In this document: positions 1 to 6,693 of the stretch, in pieces
Position numbering within the stretch: position 1 is the stretch's first letter
How the letters are laid out: every line of letters begins with the position of its first letter
Assembly (NCBI GenBank): GCA_019322805.1
Contig: JAHWIC010000016.1
Coordinates: 1 to 29,395, forward strand
Direction of reading: 5' to 3'
DNA from: Candidatus Woesearchaeota archaeon
Lineage (GTDB): Archaea > Nanobdellota > Nanobdellia > Woesearchaeales > JAHWIC01
Length of the DNA stretch: 29,395 bases
Notes under the pieces: model-generated
Told to the model about the DNA's origin: nothing
What the model saw: only the letters and a program-made list of their open reading frames with translations
Databases searched by the model: none
Made by a program: the position numbers and the translations under genes

Positions 1-10
1 AAATATTCAT
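1..10 (-). CDS. possible start of the next gene of the nrd operon (partial)
   Basis: An ATG lies at 10-8 on the minus strand, 15 nt beyond the stop codon of the P-loop kinase gene, with a weak GCTGGG just upstream. Only three codons are inside the window, so nothing can be said about the product. It is listed because the tight spacing suggests the operon continues off the left edge. Confidence 0.25.
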
Positions 11-25
11 CCCAGCTTGGTCTTG

Positions 26-556
26 TCATTTTAGCAGTTCATCAATTTTATTCTGCAGCTCTTCAATAGTGCTGTCATTTATAATTGTCCTATCCGCTTC
101 CCCCATACACAGATTAAGTTGTTGTCCTGTTGTAGTTTTTAAGTTTTCTGCTTCTTCAAGTTTCTTAAACTCCTCAAATGATACCTTATCCCTGTCAAGC
201 ATCCGTTCCTGCGCTCTTTTATATCTCAATTCGATAGGAGCATCAACAGCAATCAAGATAGAATCCTTCAATGATTTAATTGCCTTGGCTTCTGCAAGGT
301 TCCTTATACTGTCTATAACAACATTTCCCTCTTTTATCTTGGCTATAGTTCTTTTAGCCAAGATATCTGCGCCATGCTGCTCCCTTAAGCTATTTCCAAT
401 CTTAATCAGATTCTCTCTTGTATGCTCAAGACCCTGCGCATCAGCCTCTTCCCTTACAATATCAGAAAGAGAAAGGCACTGGAATCGTTTGAGCTTCAAA
501 TAATTGGCAACTTCGCCTTTTCCAGCCGCGTTTGTGCCAGTTAAGCCGATTATCAT
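26..556 (-). CDS. P-loop nucleotide kinase, UPF0200/dephospho-CoA-kinase-like
   Basis: The 176-residue protein starts with a Walker A loop (GLTGTNAAGKGE, residues 4-15). It continues with LSDIVREEADAQGL and then ENLIKIGNSLREQHGAD, a pattern typical of the archaeal UPF0200 family of small P-loop kinases related to dephospho-CoA and nucleoside monophosphate kinases. A VVIDSIRN strand (Walker-B-like) and the LID-like RYKRAQER follow. The start overlaps the stop of the flavin reductase gene by 4 nt, so it is translationally coupled at the end of the nrd operon. That context suggests a (deoxy)nucleoside monophosphate kinase role, but the substrate is inference. The cytosolic protein has a normal length for the family and shows no defects. 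Confidence 0.75.
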   Translation of the reverse strand: MIIGLTGTNAAGKGEVANYLKLKRFQCLSLSDIVREEADAQGLEHTRENLIKIGNSLREQHGADILAKRTIAKIKEGNVVIDSIRNLAEAKAIKSLKDSILIAVDAPIELRYKRAQERMLDRDKVSFEEFKKLEEAENLKTTTGQQLNLCMGEADRTIINDSTIEELQNKIDELLK

Positions 557-1017
557 TTTGTTGTTGTAAAGCCTCCATTATCCTGTAAGATTCTTTTGCC
601 TTTCTTCTTTGATTCAGAATTAACAACCTCTCCAACAAAGATTGTGTGGTCACCAGCTTTGACTGCATTAACAACCTTGCATTCTAAATAACCTAAGGCT
701 TCCTTTATTCTTGGGCAATCAATTTTCTCGCTCTCTCCTTTGGTTAAACCAGCCTTCTCAAACTTATCACTGCTTCTTCCAGAACTTGTACCACAAGCCA
801 AAACCTCTTTCTCATGCTCAATACTCATGAAATTAACACAGAAAACTTTAGAGTTTTTAATCAGATCATGAGAAAATCTTGTATGGCCAACCATTATTGC
901 ATAAAGCTCTGGTGTAAAAGAAACAGGCGCGTGCCAGCTTAAAGCAATTATATTATCTTTGCCGGAATAACGGCTTGTTACAAGAATTGTTTGTCTTGGA
1001 CTTGTTAGTTCAGCCAT
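553..1017 (-). CDS. flavin reductase-like FMN-binding split-barrel protein
   Basis: This 154-residue protein matches the flavin reductase domain family: an N-terminal TILVTSRY strand, NIIALSWHAPVSFTPELYA, an FCVNFMS strand and GRSSDKFEKAGLT, where such proteins bind the flavin phosphate. The C-terminal HTIFVGEVVNSE is also characteristic. It is expected to bind FMN and act as an NAD(P)H:flavin oxidoreductase or flavin carrier. The ATG is 2 nt after the nrdJ stop, so the two are probably co-transcribed and coupled. A role in supplying electrons to ribonucleotide reduction or to the flavin-dependent ThyX elsewhere in the window is possible but only inferred from position. Confidence 0.8.
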   Translation of the reverse strand: MAELTSPRQTILVTSRYSGKDNIIALSWHAPVSFTPELYAIMVGHTRFSHDLIKNSKVFCVNFMSIEHEKEVLACGTSSGRSSDKFEKAGLTKGESEKIDCPRIKEALGYLECKVVNAVKAGDHTIFVGEVVNSESKKKGKRILQDNGGFTTTK

Positions 1018-1019
1018 TC

Positions 1020-2714
1020 TTATTCACAAACCCTGCATACTTTTGCTCTAACCTTAATAACCTGCTCTTTCCTGCTTTTATCACGATAGATAGTCACTCC
1101 TTTGCAGCCAAGCTTATAAGCAAGTTTAAACACAGCCTCGACATCCTTTTTAGTTGCATCAAAAGCAAGATTAACTGTCTTTGAAACAGCATTATCAGTG
1201 TATTTCTGGAAAGCTGCCTGCATTCTTACGTGATCCTCTGGCTTGATATCATGTGCTGTAACAAATAGTTTCTTTAGCTTATCCGGAATCCCCTTCATGC
1301 CCTGTAATGAGCCTTTTTTTGCTATGTCGGCCATTAGTTTTTTTGAAAGGATTCCTTGTTTTTTCGCGTATTTTTCAAATAGAGGATTTAACTCAAGAAG
1401 CTCAAAATCTGGTGTTTTCTTTATATAAGAGATTGCAAACAAAGGCTCTATGCTTGAGCTGCAGCCAGCAATAAGGCTTATTGTTCCTGTCGGAGCTATT
1501 GAGGTTAGTGTAGCATTCCTAAGCTTTAGTTTCTTCTTTGCAAAGATGCTGCTCTTATAATTAGGAAATACTCCTCTTTGCTTTGCGAGCTCCCTTGAAG
1601 CATTTCTTGCTTCTTCTCTTACAAATTTCATAAGCTTCTCAGCAAGCTTGAATGATTGAGCTGAGCCATAAGGTATGCCAAGCTGTATAAGCATATCAGC
1701 CCAGCCCATTATACCTAAACCAATCTTCCTGTTGCTTCTTACCATCCTTGTTATCATATCCAAAGGAAATCTGCTCTTATCAACTACATTATCAAGGAAC
1801 TGCACTGCATTCTTTACAGTTGTTTTTAGCCTGCTCCAATCAATTGCTCTACCTTTAACCACCTTAGAAAGATTAATGCTTCCTAGATTACAGCTTTCAT
1901 AAGGCAATAAAGGAACTTCTCCGCAAGGATTAGTACTTTCAAACTCTCCAAGTTTTGGTGTAGGATTGTATTCATTCATCCTATCAATAAATACTATTCC
2001 TGGCTCACCATTCTTCCAAGCCATCTCAACAATCAAATCAAAAACCTTTCTTGCAGAAATCTTTTTCACAACCTTCCTGCTTCTTGGATTTATTAACTCA
2101 TAATTAGAATTCCTCTCAAAAGCTTTCATAAATTTATCAGTAATTGCAACCGAGATATTGAAGTTGTTCAACACTCCTTCCTGCTCTTTTGCTGTGATAA
2201 AGTCAAGTATATCAGGATGATCAACCCTTAGTATGCCCATATTTGCTCCGCGCCTTTTACCGCCTTGTTTTATCACTTCAGTTGATGCATTAAAGACCTC
2301 CATAAATGACAAAGGACCAGACGCAATGCCGCCAGTGCTTTTAACAATATCGCCTCTTGGCCTTAATTTAGAGAAGGAAAAACCAACTCCACCTCCGCTT
2401 TGATGTATTAAGGCAGTATTCTTAACTGTCTCAAAGATTCCATCCATTGAATCTTCAACAGGTAGAACGAAACAAGCAGAGAGCTGTTGAAGCTCTCTGC
2501 CAGCGTTCATTAAAGTTGGGGAATTTGGAAGAAATTCCAAATTGAACATCATTTCGTAAAAGGTGTCCTCTGTTTCCTTTGAATCAGCTGATGCAATGTT
2601 TCTGGCAACGCGCCTGAACATGTGCTCAGGGGTCTCTATTAGTTTGCCTCTCTTATCTCTGGCAAGATATCTCTCTTTAAGGACCTTGAGTGCATTCGCA
2701 CTTAGATTTTTCAT
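1020..2714 (-). CDS. nrdJ: class II adenosylcobalamin-dependent ribonucleotide reductase
   Basis: It reduces ribonucleotides to deoxyribonucleotides with a radical generated from adenosylcobalamin, independently of oxygen. Family marks appear in order: an N-terminal ETPEHMFRRVA helix, NSPTLMNAG, a redox cysteine in SACFVLPVEDS, SGGGVGFSFSKLRPRGD, the catalytic NPCGEVPLLPYESCNLGS with the radical Cys and Glu, SIAPTGTISLIAGCSS, and LGCKGVTIYRD. The C-terminal VCRVCE carries the shuttle cysteine pair. At 564 residues it is a short form without an N-terminal ATP-cone. The ATG at 2714 is preferred over the longer frame to 2744, because it lies one nucleotide after the nrdG stop with GGGTG upstream. 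It is co-transcribed with class III components, so the cell holds two oxygen-independent RNRs. Confidence 0.93.
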   Translation of the reverse strand: MKNLSANALKVLKERYLARDKRGKLIETPEHMFRRVARNIASADSKETEDTFYEMMFNLEFLPNSPTLMNAGRELQQLSACFVLPVEDSMDGIFETVKNTALIHQSGGGVGFSFSKLRPRGDIVKSTGGIASGPLSFMEVFNASTEVIKQGGKRRGANMGILRVDHPDILDFITAKEQEGVLNNFNISVAITDKFMKAFERNSNYELINPRSRKVVKKISARKVFDLIVEMAWKNGEPGIVFIDRMNEYNPTPKLGEFESTNPCGEVPLLPYESCNLGSINLSKVVKGRAIDWSRLKTTVKNAVQFLDNVVDKSRFPLDMITRMVRSNRKIGLGIMGWADMLIQLGIPYGSAQSFKLAEKLMKFVREEARNASRELAKQRGVFPNYKSSIFAKKKLKLRNATLTSIAPTGTISLIAGCSSSIEPLFAISYIKKTPDFELLELNPLFEKYAKKQGILSKKLMADIAKKGSLQGMKGIPDKLKKLFVTAHDIKPEDHVRMQAAFQKYTDNAVSKTVNLAFDATKKDVEAVFKLAYKLGCKGVTIYRDKSRKEQVIKVRAKVCRVCE

Positions 2715-2715
2715 T

Positions 2716-3414
2716 TTACACCCTGAGCTCAACTTCCTCAACATAACCCTGCATAATGTCCCTAAACTGATCTAGCACCTCTTTTTTGTAAGGCTCTTTA
2801 CCCTCAAATGCCTTATCAAGCAAAGGCAGAGTTGACCTAAACTGCTGCAAAGCAAATCTTTTGCTGCCTTTAAGCCACTCTCCTATATTCTGCATTATTT
2901 TTTGGTCAAAAAAATCAGGAACTATCGTCGCTCTGAATTCATAACTTATTCCAGAACTCTTAATCAGTTCAATGCTCTTGTCAATCTTCTCAATATCAAC
3001 CTCAGTGCCAGTAGCCCTACTGTAATGCTCTTTATCTGATTTTATATCCATGGCAATATAATCAATTATCTTATCATCAATTAATTTCTTTAATAACTCC
3101 GGATTAAGGCCGTTTGTATCTATCTTAACTAGAAAACCAAGCTCCTTTATTTTTTTTATAAAATCCCCTATATCCTTATGAATTAATGGCTCACCGCCTG
3201 TTATACAAACACCATCAATCCATTTCTTCTTTTTTTTGAGAAAACCAAGTATTTTCTTTTCATCAAGCTCAGGCATCTTATCTGTATTAATAATAAGGTC
3301 TGGATTCTGGCAAAAAGGGCATTTCATGTTGCATTTGCCTGTGAATATTACTGTAGAAATCTTGCCTGGATAATCAATCATGCTTGTTTTTTGAATACCT
3401 TTAATGATTACCAT
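2716..3414 (-). CDS. nrdG: anaerobic RNR-activating radical SAM protein
   Basis: This 232-residue radical SAM enzyme is expected to cleave S-adenosylmethionine and abstract hydrogen from the glycyl-radical site of class III RNR. The cluster motif is CNMKCPFCQNP (CxxxCxxC), followed by CITGGEPLIH, the SAM-binding GGE, and IKIDTNGLNP-type strands. The N-terminal GIQKTSMIDYPGKIS is typical of the NrdG-like family of archaea and anaerobic bacteria. I take the ATG at 3414, 7 nt after the glutaredoxin stop; a TTG-start extension to 3432 would overlap that gene and adds nothing conserved. In this organism its substrate would be the separate 61-residue glycyl-radical protein rather than the C-terminus of NrdD itself. 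Confidence 0.88.
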   Translation of the reverse strand: MVIIKGIQKTSMIDYPGKISTVIFTGKCNMKCPFCQNPDLIINTDKMPELDEKKILGFLKKKKKWIDGVCITGGEPLIHKDIGDFIKKIKELGFLVKIDTNGLNPELLKKLIDDKIIDYIAMDIKSDKEHYSRATGTEVDIEKIDKSIELIKSSGISYEFRATIVPDFFDQKIMQNIGEWLKGSKRFALQQFRSTLPLLDKAFEGKEPYKKEVLDQFRDIMQGYVEEVELRV

Positions 3415-3421
3415 ATGAAAA

Positions 3422-3694
3422 TTATTTCCCAACTAATGCCTTAACTTCATCAAGTGTATGCGCAACTCCCTTTACCTCTTCTCCTTCTATACCCAAAAAT
3501 AAAGGAATTGGCAATTGCCCGTCTTCTGTTCTCTGAACCTTATCTTTAAGCTTAGGATATATCTTTCTTAATTCTGCGACTCCTTCATCATCTCCAAGGT
3601 CAACCTCTTGATAAGCAACATCTACTGACTTCATATATTCTTTAATAGCTTCACACTTATCACAATGGGGCATTGTGTAAATCTTGTATTCCAT
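3422..3694 (-). CDS. glutaredoxin/NrdH-like redox protein
   Basis: This 90-residue thioredoxin-fold protein has an N-terminal active site, MPHCDKCEAIKEYM (CxxC, Cys11 and Cys14), followed by a VDVAYQEVDL strand and a cis-proline region, QLPIPLFL. It fits small glutaredoxins of the NrdH type, which pass electrons to ribonucleotide reductases. It sits 1 nt after the glycyl-radical protein gene and just before nrdG, so it is most likely the reductant of the class III enzyme. It could also serve the class II enzyme encoded downstream. Some archaeal class III RNRs (Methanosarcina type) are known to use a glutaredoxin-like protein rather than formate; assignment to that subgroup here is inference. 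Confidence 0.85.
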   Translation of the reverse strand: MEYKIYTMPHCDKCEAIKEYMKSVDVAYQEVDLGDDEGVAELRKIYPKLKDKVQRTEDGQLPIPLFLGIEGEEVKGVAHTLDEVKALVGK

Positions 3695-3695
3695 C

Positions 3696-3881
3696 TTAAA
3701 TGGCTTTTATCTCCTCTTGCTGCCTTACTGGTTCTTTCGCGAATTCTTTTAGCAAAGCTTTTTGGCTGTCAAAGGTCAGTCTATCTTTGAACTCTTCTTT
3801 CTTTCCAACATTCCAGTTTGCTACTGGCCTAAAATAGCCAACTACTCTGGAATAAACCTCACATTTTTTTCCGCATGCCAT
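3696..3881 (-). CDS. stand-alone glycyl-radical subunit of class III RNR (NrdD C-terminus)
   Basis: This 61-residue protein corresponds to the extreme C-terminus of ordinary NrdD. CEVYSRVVGYFRPVANWN (residues 7-24) contains the RVxGY glycyl-radical motif, with the radical Gly at residue 15, followed by GKKEEFKDR. Residues 3-7 (CGKKC) supply two cysteines at the place where fused NrdDs carry the second half of their zinc site. The ATG is 1 nt after the nrdD stop, in a different frame, with a strong GAGGTG Shine-Dalgarno 7 nt upstream, so it is independently initiated. It must assemble with the 675-residue NrdD and be activated by NrdG. It is analogous in concept to GrcA/YfiD, the spare glycyl-radical part of pyruvate formate-lyase. 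About 24 extra C-terminal residues follow the conserved part. Confidence 0.88.
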   Translation of the reverse strand: MACGKKCEVYSRVVGYFRPVANWNVGKKEEFKDRLTFDSQKALLKEFAKEPVRQQEEIKAI

Positions 3882-3882
3882 T

Positions 3883-5910
3883 TTATGCCACCTCTCTTAT
3901 AATCTCTTTTTGATTATTTGCTTTCCCCAACTCCTTCCCGTCATAAGGGCATGTATGATGCTCTCCAGCTATATAACCATGCTCAGGACATATGCTGAAG
4001 GTTGGTGTTATTGAGAAATAAGGTATCCTTGTGTTGTGCGCTATCTTTTTAACAAGCTGCATTGCTGCTTTCCAGTCAGTTAATCTCTCTCCAAGGAATG
4101 TATGGAAGATTGTTCCCCCTGTGTATAAATACTGAATATCATTTTGATGTGCAAGTGCATCTATTAGATCATCAGTATGCCCTACTGGGAGCTGTGTAGA
4201 ATTTGTAAGATATGGTGTATCCTTGCCTGAGGTTATTATATCAGGGTACATCTCCTTATCCATCTTTGCTAAGCGGTAAGAAGTTGACTCTGCTGGTGTT
4301 GCTTCTAGGTTATATATATTTCCTGTTTCTTCCTGGAATCCCCTAATGACCCCTCTCATGAAATTCAGGGTATCTATTGTAAATTGCTTGCCTTCCTCCG
4401 TCTGTATGCCTTTCCCAAGAAAATTCAAGCAAGCTTCATGCATACCACACAAGCCGATAGTTGAGAAATGGTTTCTGAAAGTGCCTAGGTAAGTCTTTGT
4501 GAAAGGCATAAGTCCTTTCTTTAGGTTATTGTTGACCAACTTCCTCTTGACCTCTAATGCATTTTTGCCTAATGTCATATAATGCTCAAGTTTTTCAAAA
4601 AATTTCTTCTTATCCCCTTTTGCTTCATAAGCCATCCTGTTCAGGTTCATAGTCACGACACCTAACGAACCTGTAGAGTCTCCTGCTGCAAATATATGGC
4701 CTGGCCTTTTGATAAGCTCTAACTGGTTTAGGTTAAGCCTGCAGCACATAGCCCTTATGCTTTTTGGATCCAGGCCAGAGCCGATATAATTCTGGAAATA
4801 TGGTGAGCCATACTTAGCGGTCATCTCAAACAACAACTGAGCATTTTCACCTTCCCATTTGAATTCCTTTGTAAGATTATACGTTGGTATTGGGAATGTA
4901 AATATCCTGCCATTAGCATCTCCTTCTAGCATTACCTCAAGAAAAGCCTTGTTTACCATGTCCATCTCTTTTTGGCAGTCACCATAAGTAAAATCCTGCG
5001 GTTTTCCTCCAACAATCGCTGGCTGATCCTTCATATCTTCAGGTGGAACCCAGTCAAATGTTAAATTAGAGAAGGGATACTGTGAGCCCCATCTTGATGG
5101 AATGTTTAATGAGAAAACAAGTTTCTGCATATTCTGTTTTACCTGTCTGTAAGTAAGATTATCTGTCCTTACAAATGGAGCTAGTAAGGTATCTACACTT
5201 GAGAAAGCCTGGGCTCCAGCAAACTCCATCTGCAGGCAGCCGATGTAATTTACCATCTGATGCACCACAACATCCATGTGCTTGGCTGGCTTTGCATCCA
5301 CCTTATTAGGAACATTTCCAAAACCCATCTTTAGAAGGTTCTTCAATGACCATCCTGCACAATAACCTATTACCCCCTGGTTCAGGTCATGGACATGTAT
5401 ATACCCTTTCTTATGTGCCTCTGCTATGTCAAAAGTGTAAACCTCATTTAGCATATAATTAGAGATAACCCTGCCGCAGATGTAAAGCATTAATCCTGAG
5501 AATGAGAAATCCTCATTAGAGTTTTCTTTAACCCTCCAATCCATCTGTCCTAAGTAAGAGCCAATTGTCTTTACAACATCAACATAAGTAGCTTTTGTTT
5601 CCCTTATCTTTGCATGCTGCTGCCTATATAGTATATAGGCTTTTGCTGTCTTAGCATGACCTGATTTTATCAATACCTTTTCAACAATATCCTGGATTTC
5701 TTCTACTGTTGGTATTTGCTTTTCTGAGAACTGGTATTCTAAAACTGTAAGAACCTTATCAGAAAGTTTTTGAGATTCTTCCTTATTACTGCCACCTACT
5801 GCCTGCGCTGCATTGAAGATAGCATTAGTTACCTTTTCTTGTGCAAATTCAACGACGCGTCCATCACGCTTCCTGACCTTGGTTATTTTGTGTGGTTTTT
5901 CATTTTCCAT
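3883..5910 (-). CDS. nrdD: class III anaerobic ribonucleotide reductase, large part lacking the glycyl-radical site
   Basis: The 675-residue protein has an N-terminal ATP-cone (roughly residues 6-100, beginning ITKVRKRDGRVVEFAQEKV). The NrdD barrel follows, with HVHDLNQGVIGYCAGW, FSLNIPSRWGSQ, TFPIPTYN, the cysteine motif AMCCRLNLNQ and GSLGVVTMNLNR. The C-terminus reaches SICPEHGYIAGEHHTCPYDG (Cys641, His644, Cys654), which is the first half of the usual zinc site. A fourth-ligand cysteine is replaced by Asp657, and the protein ends 18 residues later without the RVxGY radical motif. That motif is on the next gene, 1 nt downstream. AAGGGGT upstream of the ATG is a good ribosome site, 15 nt after nrdR. 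It acts in dNTP synthesis under anoxia. Confidence 0.92.
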   Translation of the reverse strand: MENEKPHKITKVRKRDGRVVEFAQEKVTNAIFNAAQAVGGSNKEESQKLSDKVLTVLEYQFSEKQIPTVEEIQDIVEKVLIKSGHAKTAKAYILYRQQHAKIRETKATYVDVVKTIGSYLGQMDWRVKENSNEDFSFSGLMLYICGRVISNYMLNEVYTFDIAEAHKKGYIHVHDLNQGVIGYCAGWSLKNLLKMGFGNVPNKVDAKPAKHMDVVVHQMVNYIGCLQMEFAGAQAFSSVDTLLAPFVRTDNLTYRQVKQNMQKLVFSLNIPSRWGSQYPFSNLTFDWVPPEDMKDQPAIVGGKPQDFTYGDCQKEMDMVNKAFLEVMLEGDANGRIFTFPIPTYNLTKEFKWEGENAQLLFEMTAKYGSPYFQNYIGSGLDPKSIRAMCCRLNLNQLELIKRPGHIFAAGDSTGSLGVVTMNLNRMAYEAKGDKKKFFEKLEHYMTLGKNALEVKRKLVNNNLKKGLMPFTKTYLGTFRNHFSTIGLCGMHEACLNFLGKGIQTEEGKQFTIDTLNFMRGVIRGFQEETGNIYNLEATPAESTSYRLAKMDKEMYPDIITSGKDTPYLTNSTQLPVGHTDDLIDALAHQNDIQYLYTGGTIFHTFLGERLTDWKAAMQLVKKIAHNTRIPYFSITPTFSICPEHGYIAGEHHTCPYDGKELGKANNQKEIIREVA

Positions 5911-5925
5911 TTTGAATACCCCTTT

Positions 5926-6378
5926 TTAAGTTTTTAGTAACGCGCTTAGCTCTTTTTTGAACTGGCCCACATCAGTAAAATCTCTGTATACAGATGCAAA
6001 CCTTATGTAAGCTATCTTGTCTAATTGCTTTAGCTTAGACATTACAAGCTCACCAATCTCAGAACTTCCCACCTCAATGTCCTCTTTTTTTCTCAGCTCC
6101 AGCTCTATCTCATCAACAGCTTTTTCTATCTGAGACATCTTTACAGGCCTTTTTTCGCAAGCCTTGATAATGCCTTTCATTAGTTTTGTTCTGTCAAATG
6201 GTTCCCTTCGTTTATCTTTCTTTACAACAACCAATTCTGCAATCTCTACTCTTTCATAAGTTGTAAAGCGTTTTTTACATTTAAGGCACTCTCTTCTACG
6301 CCTTGTAGAAATCAAGTCACTAGTTTCTCTTTTGTCTAGAACCTTTGTTTCAGAACCACCGCAGTATGGACATCTCAT
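5926..6378 (-). CDS. nrdR: transcriptional repressor NrdR
   Basis: The 150-residue protein has the canonical NrdR layout. A four-cysteine zinc ribbon comes first (CPYCGG at residues 3-8, then RRRECLKCKKRFTTYERVE). An ATP-cone follows (LVVVKKDKRREPFDRTKLMKGI onward), which senses (d)ATP. NrdR proteins bind paired 16-bp boxes upstream of RNR genes and repress them when dATP is high. This gene heads the RNR operon, so it would control itself and both RNR classes. A TATA-like TTTATAAA (6401-6408) is centred about 26 nt upstream of the ATG, implying a leaderless mRNA. NrdR is mainly bacterial and sparse in archaea, so transfer is possible. Confidence 0.93.
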   Translation of the reverse strand: MRCPYCGGSETKVLDKRETSDLISTRRRRECLKCKKRFTTYERVEIAELVVVKKDKRREPFDRTKLMKGIIKACEKRPVKMSQIEKAVDEIELELRKKEDIEVGSSEIGELVMSKLKQLDKIAYIRFASVYRDFTDVGQFKKELSALLKT

Positions 6379-6400
6379 CGTTTGCCTCTTTTATATAAAA

Positions 6401-6408
6401 TTTATAAA
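6401..6408 (-). promoter_or_regulatory. TATA box of the nrdR operon
   Basis: TTTATAAA, centred at about 6404.5, lies 26 nt upstream of the nrdR ATG at 6378. That is the archaeal TATA-to-start distance expected for a leaderless transcript. A second TATA-like stretch (6391-6398) is too close to the start to be used for this ATG. Confidence 0.55.
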
Positions 6409-6422
6409 AATTATGCCTAAAA

Positions 6423-6470
6423 CCACAATATGTAGTATAGACGAGCTATCAAAACATCAACATATTGTGG
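6423..6470. promoter_or_regulatory. NrdR box pair 1
   Basis: Box A (6423-6438, CCACAATATGTAGTAT) and box B (6455-6470, CATCAACATATTGTGG) resemble the published NrdR consensus ACACWATATATWGTGT. Box A matches at about 12-13 of 16 positions and box B at about 11. They start exactly 32 bp apart, about three helical turns, which is the classic spacing of paired NrdR boxes. Box A reads in the reverse orientation to box B. The pair lies just upstream of the nrdR TATA box. Confidence 0.78.
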
Positions 6471-6511
6471 TATAAATTATATATAAAGCTTTCGTTTTTT
6501 ATGATGATTTT

Positions 6512-6559
6512 ATACTATATGTTGTGGTATATAAGTCCAATCTCCCCAATATGCAGATT
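6512..6559. promoter_or_regulatory. NrdR box pair 2
   Basis: Box C (6512-6527, ATACTATATGTTGTGG) and box D (6544-6559, CCCCAATATGCAGATT) form a second pair, again exactly 32 bp apart and in inverted orientation. Box C matches the NrdR consensus at about 13 of 16 positions. Box D matches box A at 12 of 16. The two pairs are offset by 89 bp, which is not a whole number of turns. Confidence 0.65.
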
Positions 6560-6627
6560 AATAAATAAAAGCTCATATTTAAACATTTATGGTTTTAAAA
6601 AGTTGTATTTCTATTGTTATGTTTTAT

Positions 6628-6675
6628 ATTATTGAAAATTAATCAAGAAGTGGTAATTGTTGTTTTTTCTTTAAA
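6628..6675. repeat. direct repeat, copy 1 (32 bp perfect core)
   Basis: Positions 6628-6659 are identical to 8205-8236. A short variable stretch follows, then a second shared block TTTTTCTTTAAA (6664-6675 here, 8243-8254 in copy 2). This copy begins 18 nt after the stop codon of the Cys-rich membrane protein gene; copy 2 lies 59 bp before that gene's start. The two copies therefore bracket the gene. Confidence 0.9.
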
Positions 6676-6693
6676 GTGAAAAGAACTAGTATA

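Noticed and set aside
2715..2744. Ten-residue N-terminal extension of NrdJ
   Set aside because: It lies inside nrdG, is not conserved in the family, and the ATG at 2714 follows the nrdG stop with a GGGTG ribosome site.
3696..5910. nrdD broken by a frameshift or sequencing error
   Set aside because: The small gene has its own ATG with GAGGTG at the right distance, its own CGKKC, and NrdD has an extra 18-residue tail after CPYDG. A single indel would not produce this arrangement.
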